Shown one piece after another: positions 11,030 through 22,876 of a DNA stretch of 37,219 nucleotides (positions are counted from its first letter, which is position 1; each line of letters opens with the position of its first letter). The notes under the pieces were generated by a model. That model made no database searches. It was not told where the DNA came from and saw only the letters and a program-made list of their open reading frames with translations. This DNA comes from Daldinia sp. FL1419 (lineage: Eukaryota > Ascomycota > Sordariomycetes > Xylariales > Hypoxylaceae). A program made the position numbers and the translations under genes. Location: NCBI GenBank assembly GCA_025201765.1, contig MU623566.1, positions 1 to 37,219 of the forward strand, written 5' to 3'.

Positions 11030-12161
11030 TTATAGGTAGAAAAAGGCAACCATTGCAGTAAAAACCAACGCTCCAACAGATCCAACCGAGACGCGCGAAG
11101 ATCCATTTTGAGGCGGCGCCGAAGTCTCACTAGGAGGACTGGGACTCGACGGTGACGACGAGCTTACTGGAGTAGTAGTAGTACCGGCGCTAGAGCTGAC
11201 ACTGGCACTAGTGTAGGAGCTCGATACACCAATGCTGCTGCTAGGTGCCGGAGCCGAGGGTCCAGGAGTCGACGAGGCAGGGGCTGAGGGAGCAGGCGGT
11301 GCGGATGAACCAGGTGTGGGAGTGGCCGGGGGTGCGGGAGCACTTCCCGGAGGTGTGACTTGAATTTGACCATCCGTATACTCGCTGACGGGTACGTACG
11401 TGCTAGTCGGGCTGGACGTTACCGAGGCGCAAGGTGTAGTCACTTGTTGTACTTGGCCGTCGCCGATCTGGCAGATAGGCACGGGTACCGAGGTGGTGAC
11501 GACCTGTGGCTGGCCATCAGGCAAAGCGGTGACGATAGTAGTCTGAACAACGCTAGTGCCGACAACCTGTCCATCGGGTATCTGCGAGGCAGGGTCATCT
11601 GTACCACACGGCACGGCAATGATCGAGACAGGCGAACATTGAGGAGCCCAGTCACGATCATACAAGTTGTAGAAGTTACCAGAGAGGCATCGGTAGAAGG
11701 TCTTGGAGTCACCTAGCGCGAGGATGTTATTTTTACATAGAGAAAATCCGCTGGTGTATAGAGCGCCGGCTTGAGCGGGCGCGTCAAATTGGAATTGATA
11801 GTTTGACGCGATATAACCGGTTCGATCTTTGGCATCAAATGTCGAACCGTCCTTCAGCGTCAACACGAGAACTCCATCACTACCACATTCGGCGCGCTTC
11901 TGCTCCAACGGTTAGTTACCATTACGCGTACACCAGTTAGGATCTAGCCAGCGCCGAAGCCCATTTATCCGCACGTACCTGAGGCTGAGAAACATCTCGC
12001 TTCTCGGTGACCTCCGCAACGCTGATTTCGAATTTTCCGTCGAAGCTACCGGTACAGCCAGCGGGTGCGACACCGGTAGGAGTCAGCTTGTCCGTGACTC
12101 CTTGAGGAGCCGCGATGGTGATGCCTACAAGGGCAGAAACGAAAGCGAGCGTAAAACGCAT
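11030..12161 (-). CDS. PIR-domain cell-wall protein with C-terminal GPI-type signal
   Basis: This is a secreted structural cell-wall protein of 350 residues. It has two exons, 12161-11979 and 11899-11030. The 79-nt intron (GTACGT donor, TAACTAAC branch, CAG acceptor) joins in frame as QPQ-KRAEC. The start gives a clean signal peptide (residues 1-18, MRFTLAFVSALVGITIAA). Residues 36-155 match the four-Cys PIR domain: GCTGSF, a Kex2-type KR at 54-55, the NYQFQFDAPAQAGALYT block, and CLSGNFYNLYD. Four DGQ motifs follow at about 170, 189, 208 and 237, like the Q-containing repeats of PIR proteins that can be ester-linked to beta-1,3-glucan. A Pro/Ser/Ala/Thr-rich stalk (about 240-325) and a hydrophobic C-terminus (about 331-350, after GSSRVS) suggest GPI anchoring. 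The family is clear; the anchor is inferred. Confidence 0.88.
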
Positions 12162-14260
12162 CTTGTCAAGGCGAACAGTGCTCTCTAAACGATCGGTAGC
12201 GTGCGTAGACGATGGCTGGGTAGAGTTGATGGGCGATTGGAAAGTTGCTAAAGATTGTAAGGGCCGGTTTTAGTAGCGAATGACTTTAACCTCCAATGTT
12301 CCACTTGTCAACTCTTTCCTATTTCCCTACTCTTATTACAGGGACCTGTTCTGATCAGTGAAGGGATGGGAAGAAATTGGGGGGGGGGGAAGTATTAGGT
12401 AGAAAAAAAGGGGGGGGATCAGCCCTTTTCACTAATTATATATTGTCTTGTCCGTCCGCTTTAGAGCCTTGAATTCCTTTGCAGGTGTAACGTCTAAGTC
12501 TTATGGGTTGGTATTATATACCCTCCATACCTTCTCCACGTACGCAGGTAGTTACATGCATACCCGAAATCTCATTGTCTTTGGTTCACATATTTGAACC
12601 GAATAAATTTGTGGGAGGGTTGGATGGACGTAGTACTCACTCAAGGCCACTCAAGGCCACTCTCCTAGCCAATATCTCAGTACCCGAGAAAACAAAAGTA
12701 TCTACTTGTATGTCCGCTGCCTACCGTGGTAGCTTACCTCCTCACCTATCTCTAGATCATACTGTGATAATGGGTGCATCTTAATCTACCTTAGATATCT
12801 AAGGTGGTTGGAAATTAAGTAGCCTGATTAACGTATCTGATCCCATATAACAAATATAATATACCAGCTAACCGCTCTCGGTAGAATCGTTACTGAAAAG
12901 AAATCCGCCTACCTAGAACCCAAACCGCATTACCACGTAGGTAGATGGGATTTCCTCCTTGCTTTCCTATATGAGTACCTACCTTATCTACGTTGGTATT
13001 ATGTATACGTACGCTTAGCTGCAGAAGTGCCAGGTTTTATTTATTTGTTTTTAGTAGAAAGACAAGAACCACTACTACTTAACTAATGGAGAACAATACG
13101 TACGCACAGGCGCACGCGCGTCTACATAAACATGTTTTCCACGCATAGAATCCGTGGGTATCATATTGTAGAAAGATACATACCCAAGGTGAAAGGAAAT
13201 TCGATCTTTAACTTGTAGCACCGATATGTACCCACCAATACATCTCGTATAGGTCCATGTAGTTATAACTATATCTTAAGAAATCTATGGATTTAGCCTG
13301 TTAATATGGTTACAACATTTCTCATATCTTACCTAGCCAAGGCAGGTAAGGTATATGAGCATAATGAAACGACAGATATCATACGTAAATATCTCTGGGT
13401 TTGAGCTTTTCTGTTGTTCCATGTAGACTGTCTAGTTGAGGTACACAGCATGACGGAAGACTGAAAGGTGTTACCTACCATTACTGCAAGTAGCCTCCGC
13501 CTCGCGGCTGTATTTCGCATCGTACCGCCGCCGATAGAGTGGATAAGCTGAATTAAGATTGCGGAAACGCCGCAGTAACTTCGTGATACACACTTCGGTA
13601 GGCATGAAGCATGGGGTCACTTGAGGTCACTCTACCAGCTCATTGCTTGCCTCCCCCCCTTCTCCACCTAGTGATCTCTCGCCTATTTTAGTCAGTGCAT
13701 ATCTCTTCATCATGACTGATTCTAGCATCAAAATCAAGCTTTGATCCTTGGGAACCCCCGAGACTACAACCCCACGCGCCAATCACCATTTCCCGTCTCG
13801 TGGCGGCAAATCGAATGCTAGTAACATAGATCGGAGATGATCTTCCTTACCTATCGATCCACTGGACCCACTGGCCCGTAGGTGGGGAAATGAGAGGCAT
13901 AATAAGCTTCGTTGGTTTATCATCACGATGTCTTACATATGGAATAAATCCTCGTTAGCACCTACCTAGATCATCTCCTACGCCTTTATGCCTTTACTAT
14001 TCTATCAGTCGTATCTTCTGTATCGGACATTATACGTGACTGTACCACGAACGAGTCTTAGTTATTGAAATCTCGGTGTCTAACAAACTCCGACAACAAT
14101 TGCAGATATATCCAAATAGGCACTCGACCCGGCCAGTATCTTCTTTATGCTATACACATGTACATGTACGTAACATACATACAGGTCAAAGCACGGTAAT
14201 AATTACGGCCGGAAGGGAGGCGAAGAGATATGATAGCTTAATCTGGGGAAAGGGAAGCAG

Positions 14261-14293
<33 letters not shown>

Positions 14294-15602
14294 ATGAGCT
14301 TATCAAGTCTCGGACAGTATGGCATTTTGCTGCTTGGACGGCGTTCAAATGCACTTGTGATTGGAAGACCCGATAGGATGCAACCCTCCTTGCAGCCGAT
14401 GGTCACATTGAAACTCGCTGATATGAGCTACATGGCAGTATAGGAAACAATATTGGCCGGTTGCAGAGCAGATCCATTTTCCTATTGGATATACATTCCA
14501 TCTAAAAAGGCCCCGTCACATTTTCCAAAGACAAGAACTACGAGCACCAAAAAGGTTGGCAAAAAGCCGACAACCGCAGGACGCAGGACGCAGGGGTAGT
14601 CGTTGTAATATACCTAGGCAGCATAATATGCATGATTAGTTGCTCCCCGGCTCGGCTCGGCAGGGGATGAGAAATGCAGGGATGACAGCCGTGACGACGA
14701 CGTATGATACAGAAGGCAAATTCAACTCAACCCAACCTCCTCAATATGGCCAAAAAACAACAAGAGGATCGATAAGCCCGCCATACAGTAGCACACAAGG
14801 GGTAAGAAGGACCAAGGCCCAGTTAGTCTTATCCCACCATGTTTTCTATCAGTATTTCAGCATGTCGAAACAATGATACCAATAGAATAGCTATAGGCAG
14901 GAACTGAAGAAAGGGGGAAAACATATCACTTACTTCCTAAGGTCACCGGAGACCCAAGCCTCCAGCACACCATATCGTAGTGCAAGAAAGGTGCACGTAA
15001 GTTTGTGTTACGAATAGTAATAAGCTACTAAGCAGCTGCTAGGTAATACCGTAATATAGATATCACTAATGATACGCTGATTTAATCCCCTGAATTTTGA
15101 CCTAATACAGTGCGTAAGTAATTGTACCTACCTAGGTACTCATAATAAATAGAGCGGCGACATAGTCAGCCGAAGCATTTCGCTCATCGACAACTCAGGG
15201 GTATGGAGATAGTACCACGAATAATTGGCATTGCATTATTACTCATGCCTACGAAGCTATCCATTGAATGATCTAAAAGGAACATCCCTTGCCGGATTAG
15301 CCATTTTCGCCACACCGCGACGATATTCACGATCGTAAAAACCCGCATCGAGATATATTGGTTGGCAGTTCTTAACCTGCATTAAAATTCTTGCGGGCAA
15401 GATGCCGCAGATGTGAGTCTAGCTAGTAGCTTCCCAGAGGACATCTTAAAAACAATCATTTGGGGGAATCATCTATGTGTGTAAGCAACGGTAACCACCG
15501 CGTCTCTCCGATCCTTCATTCACTCATATGACCTCATGTAATCATCCATTTCCGTTTTCCAGAAGACATTTCCCTCCTTTAAACCTGTTTTGTATAACCA
15601 TT
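12162..15602. other. Gene-poor interval (3.4 kb)
   Basis: I see no convincing gene. The left end should contain the promoter of the PIR-type gene, and the right end the 3' flank of the karyopherin gene. Landmarks are G11 at 12379-12389, an A7/G8 run near 12403-12417, a short direct repeat AAGGCCACTC at about 12640-12660, A31 at 14261-14291, and ACGCAGG tandem units near 14577-14594. CCTACCTAGG-type motifs occur near 12905, 13965 and 15125. Open frames at 12503-12784 and 14640-14876 look like chance. Confidence 0.55.
14261..14291 (+). repeat. Poly(A) tract of 31 bp
   Basis: This is an uninterrupted run of 31 A. It could be the tail scar of a reverse-transcribed insertion or a simple homopolymer. 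I could not recognise a retroposed body upstream, nor a flanking target-site duplication. Confidence 0.7.
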
Positions 15603-18600
15603 TTATTTGGTCAGGATGCGTACCATTTCCTGCACCACTTCTCTAGTTTCCGGTTCAAGCTGCTCCTCCGGTGGCCCAAGAACCTGCTGGAAGACATTGA
15701 GCAGCTTCGGCGTCAGTTCTTGCACTGTTGGGTTCGAAATGACGTCTAGGAGGGCATCGTTAGCATAACTCTCCTCGAGGCGATTCCGTATAGCCATTTC
15801 TAGGCGGTGATGGTAGGGTACAATCGGATAGACTTACATAGTTTGTGCAAACACTGATAAACCGGCTTGTTCTCTTCAAAGTCTTCTTTGAGAGGGAGCA
15901 GATCGACGAGAACAGGCAGTACGTCAGCGATTGGAACCTGGTCAGGATGGGCCAGTATCATGCGGCACAAACATCCAGCAGCGTTATCTTGCAAGCGAGC
16001 ATCCTTAATCTGCAGTAAGGGTTCCAGCTTCCCTAGGATTTGATTATAAGTAGGGAGGTAAGTCTTAGCATCTTCCGAATGAAAGATGAGCTGCCCGGTT
16101 GCGTACGCTGCATTGGACTTGGTCTCCTTGTCCTCGTCAGATAAACGATGCAATAATGGGCGTAACAACGTCGAAGTATAGGGCGTCACTCCACTTCCCA
16201 TATATGCGACACATTCAGCCACTACGCCGACGGCAGTTGATCTCTCAATGGCCTCGTTGGAGCTTAGTAGCTTGATGATGGGTTTCTCAAAGACCTTCCA
16301 GACCTCGGCAAACTGCGGGCCTAGGGCACAGGCAAGACCGATCAATACATCCAACGCGGTGTCAACTACCAACCAATCCCACTCGGAGCTCCCTTGGTTC
16401 TCGTCCTGGTCATCTTCTCCCTCGCCAAGATCCAATTGGCAGGGATGCGACCGGGTGATGATGGTACCAAGAACAGTCACAACCTGTTCCATCATGTCCT
16501 TCTGTCCCAATATTGCCGGGCCGCACGTCTTCAACGTGGAGGCAACGCTACGGTTGATCTCAGTAACAGCGTCCCTAATTAATATTAGTATTAATCGCAT
16601 TTCTATTCTTTAGCGGTGGGTAAAAATAAAATATAGAAATGGCTAAAGTCAGATCTTGTTCAAATACGTGTTCTCAGCAACCGCATAGAGCGTCTGAGTG
16701 AGCTGGGTATAACGTAAAGTAATCATCATTGAAACCGGAGTAGGAAATGGTAGTCAGTGCACATAGGGACGAACTTACCGATCGGACTCATCCGGCCAGA
16801 TATGTAGGGTCGCGGTAGTGACAATTTCACCAAGCTTAGCGATATTGGGAACCGGCTCCAACTTTAGAGGAAAGCCAGGCTCCCACTTGCGGCCGGTCTG
16901 CTTTTCCATTACTTCCCATACGCAAGCATAGGTTCGCCACAGGGTTCCGATGGCATTCTTCCGGCACCCCTCGTATGAGTGTTCAGCGAAGGGAGCCACG
17001 AGTTCTATAGCCTTTTCAATATATGGTGTACTCTTCTCCTTGGCGGCGTAGATGACGTCTCCTAAAACCTCTAACGAGATTTCTTTCTCGAACGCCTGCG
17101 CGGATACACCTACAAGGTCATCCCAATCGTCGTCGTCGTCATCATCATCCATGACATCCTCATCTTCATCATCTGCGACGTCGGCACCCTTGGCTTTGAT
17201 CTTTCTGCCGTGCACGACAACCTCGTCAACGAGTCCTTCCTGGTCCTCGGGAAGATCTAATTCTACTTCCTCTTCCTCTTGCTCGAGGCTTTCAAACAGG
17301 CCCTTGAATATGCCTGCGAGGGAATCGCCGAGGTCTCCTTCGTATACGGTAGCTAATTGGCTCCATAATATGAAAGTAGTCTCTCGGAGACGGGGATTAC
17401 CAAGATGAAGGGCCTTCTCGCTAGCCACCAATAACGGCATGACATACGGACTGAACTCCTGTGCACCGACACCAACAGCGATCCGACCCATGGCGTCACA
17501 GACCGAGCTCCTTAAAGCTAACTCTTCCTCGCCGCTCTCTACCATTATGTATGACGACATGGCCTCCATAGTTTGCTTGAGGAATGGGACGAATGAGCTC
17601 TTAATAGAGACAGCGATCGCACCGAGCGCACCCGCTGCAGCAGATTTGACCTTGGGGTCTGGGTGCGATAAGAATGTTCCAATTCGATGTATCATACTTT
17701 CTCCATATTTGGCCATGATATCCGTCCCTAATCCTTCAGCCATAGAGTCGATGGCGCCACAAACAGATCGAATGATTTCAACATTTTTCTTGTCCGATTC
17801 ATCGCCACCAGCTGCGTCCAAGTTCATAACTAAGGCGGTCATGATGGCATCATGGTGGGGAGACATGGTATCAGATAGATCTTCGCCTAAGCGTATAAGA
17901 CCCAGAAGGGCCGCGTGACGAACGCTTTGGACGGGATCTTTAAGGAGATTCAAGACCATAGGCATGACCGAAGCTATTTGGGTAGACACAAATTCAGGTG
18001 CACCTTCGGCGCAGGTACCTAAGGCTAGCACGCACGCCTTTCGCTGTCCCGAGTTCTGGGAGTTGGCATATGCAGGAAACTCGTCTAGCAGGGGCACGAT
18101 AACCTGTCGCGGGGGCAAGTCGGTAGCCAACTGGTCTATCAGAGATAAGGCGGTCCGGGCGGGTGTTGCATCCTCGTCGTCGTCATCATCCGCTAATTCG
18201 GACAAGATACCCAAGCTCTTCTTCATAAGTTGCGCGCCCATATCGGGTATGCCTTGAATCTTCATTCGGCGATATTTGACGCACTGCGCGAGGAAGGATA
18301 TCGCCTGGACTCGCACATCGTCCTCGGCATTGACGTTAACGGCTAGGTCAAGCATGAACTGGACCAAGTCCTTGAAATAGCGCGATATCAGAGCAGGGTC
18401 ATAAGCCAAGAACGATTGGAAAACCTCGAAGGATTGCTGTATTCGCTCATCATCACCACTGTCAACAGCGTCCTTGAGTACGTCAACCATGACAGGGACA
18501 AACTCTTGAACGGTATGAACAGATTGCTCGTCGTCGTCGCAGTCGATCAACATCAGCAGGGCACTAATAGACTGCATGGTATTGACTCGCACATCACGAC

Positions 18601-19239
18601 TCTGGGGATCTCGAATAGTCTTGGTAAATAGTTCAAACAGGGTAGATAAGTGATCTTCAAAATAGGCGGGATTTGCTTCCAAGAGACTGAATATGATGTA
18701 GGAGCCAACCTCACGATGAGGAACATTGTCGGAATTGGTCAATTGCATGACAGCAGGCAGGAGGTCACCCCATTGCTCGGTGTTGAAATCAACCGTCGCA
18801 ATAGCAGCAATGATACGAGATTGACCGTGGCGGCATTTCGCGTCTTGCTCTCGAACGATAGCTTGGAGGAGCTCATTGCGAACGGCAGGCTTCTGATCGT
18901 CGGCAATCTTTTCCCAGTGCTTGGGGACGAGTCGCAAGGCTTGAACAGCTGCTAACATACGAACAGTAGCCTCAGGATGGGAAACGATGACATGAAGAAG
19001 GCCGAGCAAGGACTCCGGGTGAGGATAGAAATTCTTGCGAAGCTCAGCGGTTGCGGCCTTGACCTTCTGCGTGTCAGCTGCGACACGGGGGTAAAGACGT
19101 TAGCAGCTTTCAAAACCAGCCAATTTTCTTGGCCTCATTCGCACGTAGGTATATTTGCAATGGGACGAGCACAGACTGATAAGAAATACTTACGAATTTG
19201 AGATGCCTGGAGCAGCTCGACGAGCCTTTGCTGATCCAT
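15603..19239 (-). CDS. KAP121: Karyopherin beta Kap121/Pse1 (importin-5 type)
   Basis: This is a nuclear import receptor that carries cargo through the nuclear pore under Ran-GTP control. It has four exons: 19239-19194, 19077-16779, 16574-15838 and 15745-15603, with introns of 116, 204 and 92 nt, giving 1074 residues (yeast Kap121 is about 1090). The start reads MDQQRLVELLQ, typical of the family. HEAT repeats fill the protein. The acidic loop ending DDDDDDDDWDDLVG (about residues 645-672), which precedes SAQAFEKE, is diagnostic of Kap121/IPO5. I set the acceptors by reading frame: DESDR joins DAVTEINR, and CLHKLY joins VISNPTVQELTPKLL. Using the nearer AG in the last intron would create a TAA at the junction. 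Cargo cannot be told from sequence. Confidence 0.95.
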
Positions 19240-20577
19240 GGCTAGGTACCTAAGTAGAGGAGGATGTTGACGTTGAAATTCTGGCGTTTCTTAAGGGTGT
19301 AAATGGGCGCTGAGTTGTAGCGCAGAATTCCGGCAGGTGCCCAATACAAGAAGGAAAGAGAATTGACTGGGTTACATCGACGACCTTAGGTCTACGACGT
19401 GATCCTTGGCCCAGATTCTTATTCCTTTTCGAACGTTGCTCCTCTATTGACGATGAAGGGTTGGGCAACAATGAAGATGAAAAAGAAGGAGGGAAAAAAA
19501 AAAAAGTATTTAAGGTTTTTTAAAAATTGTTAGGGTGGGGTCTGGCATGGAAATTTTAAAATTTTAATGGGAACCTCTGATAAGATTTGATAACTGATTT
19601 GTTAGTTAGTAGCTATGAGGTACTTTACCCCTCTATCCCTACCTCATGTAGGCCTTATCTCGGTATCTACCCCTCCAAAGTGTACCTGAATTTTGTTCTA
19701 GGATCTTAGTAATTAATTAATTAATTACTACTTCGTAGGTAGAAATTAAATATACATATGTAAGCTACCTTTGTACATTAGGTAGTTATAGTTAGATGTA
19801 CTTAATGCACTTTCATACGTACCTATATAGTAAGTCCTTACCTGCCTCTTGATATCTTCGTGTCACAATACCTAATTTAAGATATATATGGGTTTTATGA
19901 AATTGAAGCAGATATGGTAAAGGATATAAGTTGCTAACATATTATATAGGTACGTAGTGTAACTAGCTACGTGCCCCGTTCGCGCAGGCACTCACTTTAA
20001 GGGGGTAGGGAAGTAATAGTAGCCACAGATAGGCCTGGCTTCTAATTGGTTAGCTACATATTAATGCACGTCCAATGAAATTTTTGGAAAATTAATATAA
20101 AGCGTGTACAATAAAATAGTAAAAACGTTACCAACTGTAGGGCAATTCTAAAGAACAGATTAGTTGTGAGAATGGTGGCAGAACTAATAAAATATAAGAG
20201 GGTTGATATAGCACCGTGGAACTCGAGAATGTCCCCCGACACCTTAAGCTGAGGGATATGTGGTCGCGTAAAAATTTTCATGAATATGATATTTACGCTT
20301 TACCCACTCCAGCATCGTTAGGATCTCTCTCTGTACCTCGATGACGATAGTTGCTTGATTAGCGTCGTTAGCTCCAACGTGAAATTAGATGATTGGAAAA
20401 GAGAGCTAAAGCGTCCCTAGAGCTGGAAAGACCGATACTACCTATATATGATCTTGGTAGCAAGCTGAAGATCCCTCAATATAACTTTCCCATCTACTTA
20501 TGTAGTTAATTCGACTAGTAGAATACTCATCGACAACATAATATACGTTCTAAAGGCAAACCCAATCATCGTGAGCC
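19240..20577. other. Intergenic interval with a possible exon fragment
   Basis: The left part is the promoter side of the karyopherin gene. It includes CTAGGTACCTAAG at about 19241-19254 and an A12 run near 19494-19505. A (TAAT)n stretch lies at about 19710-19727. The middle is moderately AT-rich with TAGGTA-type motifs. A 47-codon minus-strand frame at 20244-20384 looks more protein-like than its surroundings. No complete gene is supported. Confidence 0.5.
20244..20384 (-). pseudogene. Possible exon or gene fragment, unidentified
   Basis: This minus-strand frame begins FHVGANDANQATIVIEVQ and continues REILTMLEWVKRKYHIHENF to a stop at 20244. Its composition looks coding rather than random. 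The GANDAN stretch resembles the Gly-x-Asn-Asp block of SGNH-type hydrolases, but the match is far too short to assign. There is no start codon, signal or partner exon that I can defend, so it may be a relic or chance. Confidence 0.25.
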
Positions 20578-21852
20578 ATGGGGCGTTTTGCGTTCTTTGT
20601 GGTTCATCTCGGACAGGTACTCCTAAAGGGGGTCTCGGCCTCCAGGCTTCTTTTCCAGCCCTTTCCCACTAATAAACCCGGAGGTGGCGCATTCGCGGCC
20701 TCACGGCCTATACCTACCTTACCACCAGAGCACTTCGCGTCGACTGAGCTAGCGAAGCGTGATAGATACCATATGGGTCACGATACTTGCGGATTTGGTG
20801 CCCTCGACTGTAAGACCCGTACTCCTTGAATAATACCTAGCTACAGAGCGGGGCCTGATGAACTTGATTGCGTAGCCGGGATCACTTACACTTGTTATTC
20901 GAGTATCGGAACATGCGAAAATATTGGCAACTTTAGGGGATGTTGTACAGGAGAAATAAAGACATGTTCGTCAACTTTTTGGACTAAATGCGATGACTAC
21001 GACCCGACAAGTTTCTGTGGAATGAGTTCAAAGACGCGATGCTGGTGAGTAGTTCTCTACCTACCTAAGCAACAATTCTTTTATAGCTCTTCGACCTCTA
21101 ACTAACGTCTCGTATAATAGTCAGTCGGCACTACCATACTGCATCACCTGGCGATTCTCCGTAAGTAACAAGAACAACCCCTTGGGTGACAACATATGGA
21201 GTAATTTCTCATTATATAATGCTTCCTGTGGCTTTTCTCGTGCCAAAGAGGTAGACTACTAATTCAGTTACGAAAGACGACTGGCTCAATCGTTACGGCA
21301 TGGGACTGTGATACGCAAAGCAAGACCCGAATTTTTGATCTATTAGCTACACCCTTAAGCCTGATTGATAACACGCCATCGCCACCTTCGAACGATTTAA
21401 CGACCACGTCTTCATCGCAAGAGTCAACTAATCTACCATCCGCAAAAACTACTGGCTCGGCCACCCCACCCTCGACATCGTCAAGTGCTACTTCCGTACC
21501 GTCGAATAATAACTCTAGCACTCCCATCGGAGCTATTATTGGGGGCGTCTTGGGTGGCTTTGCTGTTATAGGCTTGACCATTCTAGGCATATTCTTTATT
21601 AAGAAATATCAGAAGGGCGCCCGTATAACCGCACCATCGCCGACTACACTCCCCGGGCCGCAGGAACTTCCCGGCTTCGGAATTCAGTCTACCCACCCCC
21701 CTCCATTGCGCGAGAAACACGCGCCGGTATTACAATACGACGACGTGGGACGACAAAAATACCAAGCCCCTGTAATGCAAACGGTACCAGTTTTCGAGGC
21801 ACCAGATACCCCGGCTACTGGAACCGGGTCTAATCGAACCGAGCTGGGGTAA
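20578..21852 (+). CDS. Cys-rich single-pass membrane protein with an in-frame TGA
   Basis: This looks like a fungal surface protein: Cys-rich ectodomain, Ser/Thr-rich stalk, one membrane helix, Pro-rich tail. Exons are 20578-21044, 21121-21160 and 21268-21852, with introns of 76 and 107 nt (GTGAGT and GTAAGT donors, TAG and CAG acceptors). The ectodomain has HDTCGF, then DCVAGITYTCYSSIGTC, GCCTGEIKTC and WTKCDDYDPTSFCG, and later LPYCITW and AWDCDTQ. The membrane segment is IGAIIGGVLGGFAVIGLTIL (about 256-275), followed by FFIKKYQK. One TGA (20827-20829, codon 84) interrupts an otherwise continuous first exon. It could mark a disabled gene, a 39-nt mini-intron (20810-20848) or a sequence error. 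The N-terminus is a poor signal peptide, so the true start is unsure. Function unknown. Confidence 0.6.
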
Positions 21853-22876
21853 TACCATAAGGATTATATTCGTAAAAATTACCTATACGCCATAAGTAGA
21901 TATAGTATTACGTAGAGGAATATCATTTTTAATGGTATATGCCTCATACAGATATAAAATCAGAAAATCGGGTTGATATAATGATTTAATAATCACATTT
22001 TCCAAGGATAGTTTAAAAGAACTTGTAAATATCTCTATGAATACACTTTATATACTATTATATTTAATGATTTCCCCTCACATACAATGATACCTTGAAA
22101 ATCCGCAAATCCTTTAGTTGGCTTGGCTGAAAAGGCATCTGGCGCCAATATACGCCCTTACTATGTGGCAGCAAACAAAGTACACACTACAGTAGCCACT
22201 ATACGCCAAAGCATAAATAATGATAGTCATATTATCAAGCTTCCTACTTTTACGGTAAAGCGTATTGTCGAAACTACGTGCACAGGATATACGGAATAGA
22301 AGGTCGAATATTGCCTAGCTTCGGTTATGAGTATGATGCCGATCAAAACATAGCAGACGTGACTACCAATCTACCTACCTATGTAGGTAAATATGCTCTA
22401 TACGACGTAGTTTCGAGCTAATTAGCTCCCTAGGTTAGATAGTCACGCAGTCTGACTACCTCGCTGGAAGGAAACTTAAAACTTGGGAAGTTCCGACTAA
22501 TTGTAGAATAAAGCGAGAGTTCTTGAATTAATTAATTGTTCTAGAGTATGCAAGGAAGTACTCAGTTACAAGTATCAATGCATCTAATGTGGCTATTACT
22601 GACGATTATAATGAATATATCATCCCGAGTCGTATTTATCACTTCGGGAAAAATAACCCGCCTTTACGAGTTATATCTATTAACCTTGATATACTTTATT
22701 TGCTTGAGTGTGAGGAGGTTCACGCTCCTCAACACTTATCTCTTTATAGGCATCCTTGGCGTTGTCACAATTGTAAATGGACCGGCTGATACGAAATAGC
22801 CTAGGTGGGAGGGTTGGCGAATACTGTATCTTGACCAAGCCCGTACCCCGACGCGGATAAAAACCTAAAGACCAGA
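21853..22876. other. Intergenic interval (1.0 kb)
   Basis: I see no supported gene. It contains the 3' flank of the membrane-protein gene, CTACCTACCTATGTAGGTA at about 22370-22388, and short chance frames on both strands (for example 22548-22799). GCGGATAAAAACC just before 22877 could serve as a TATA-like element for the next reading frame. Confidence 0.5.

Noticed and set aside
12503..12784. 93-codon plus-strand frame upstream of the PIR gene
   Set aside because: No recognisable domain, signal or splice context. It includes a short direct repeat, and length alone is not convincing.
14640..14876. 78-codon plus-strand frame
   Set aside because: No domain or codon-usage support; it lies in an interval rich in simple repeats.
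15603..15797. Separate small minus-strand gene starting MAIRNRLEE
   Set aside because: Its C-terminal part is the last exon of Kap121. The first residues lie in the 92-nt intron, and the GCTAAC branch with CTCCTAG acceptor joins KLY to VISNPTVQEL in frame.
16575..16778. Possible extra Kap121 exon (QLTQTLYAVAENTYLNK)
   Set aside because: The stretch is open and protein-like, but no GT-AG pair puts it in frame. Direct joining DESDR-DAVTEINR matches the continuous family sequence as I recall it.
17052..17918. Several plus-strand frames opposite the Kap121 gene
   Set aside because: They are antisense shadows of the Kap121 exon; Ser-rich translations come from the complement of Asp/Glu codons.
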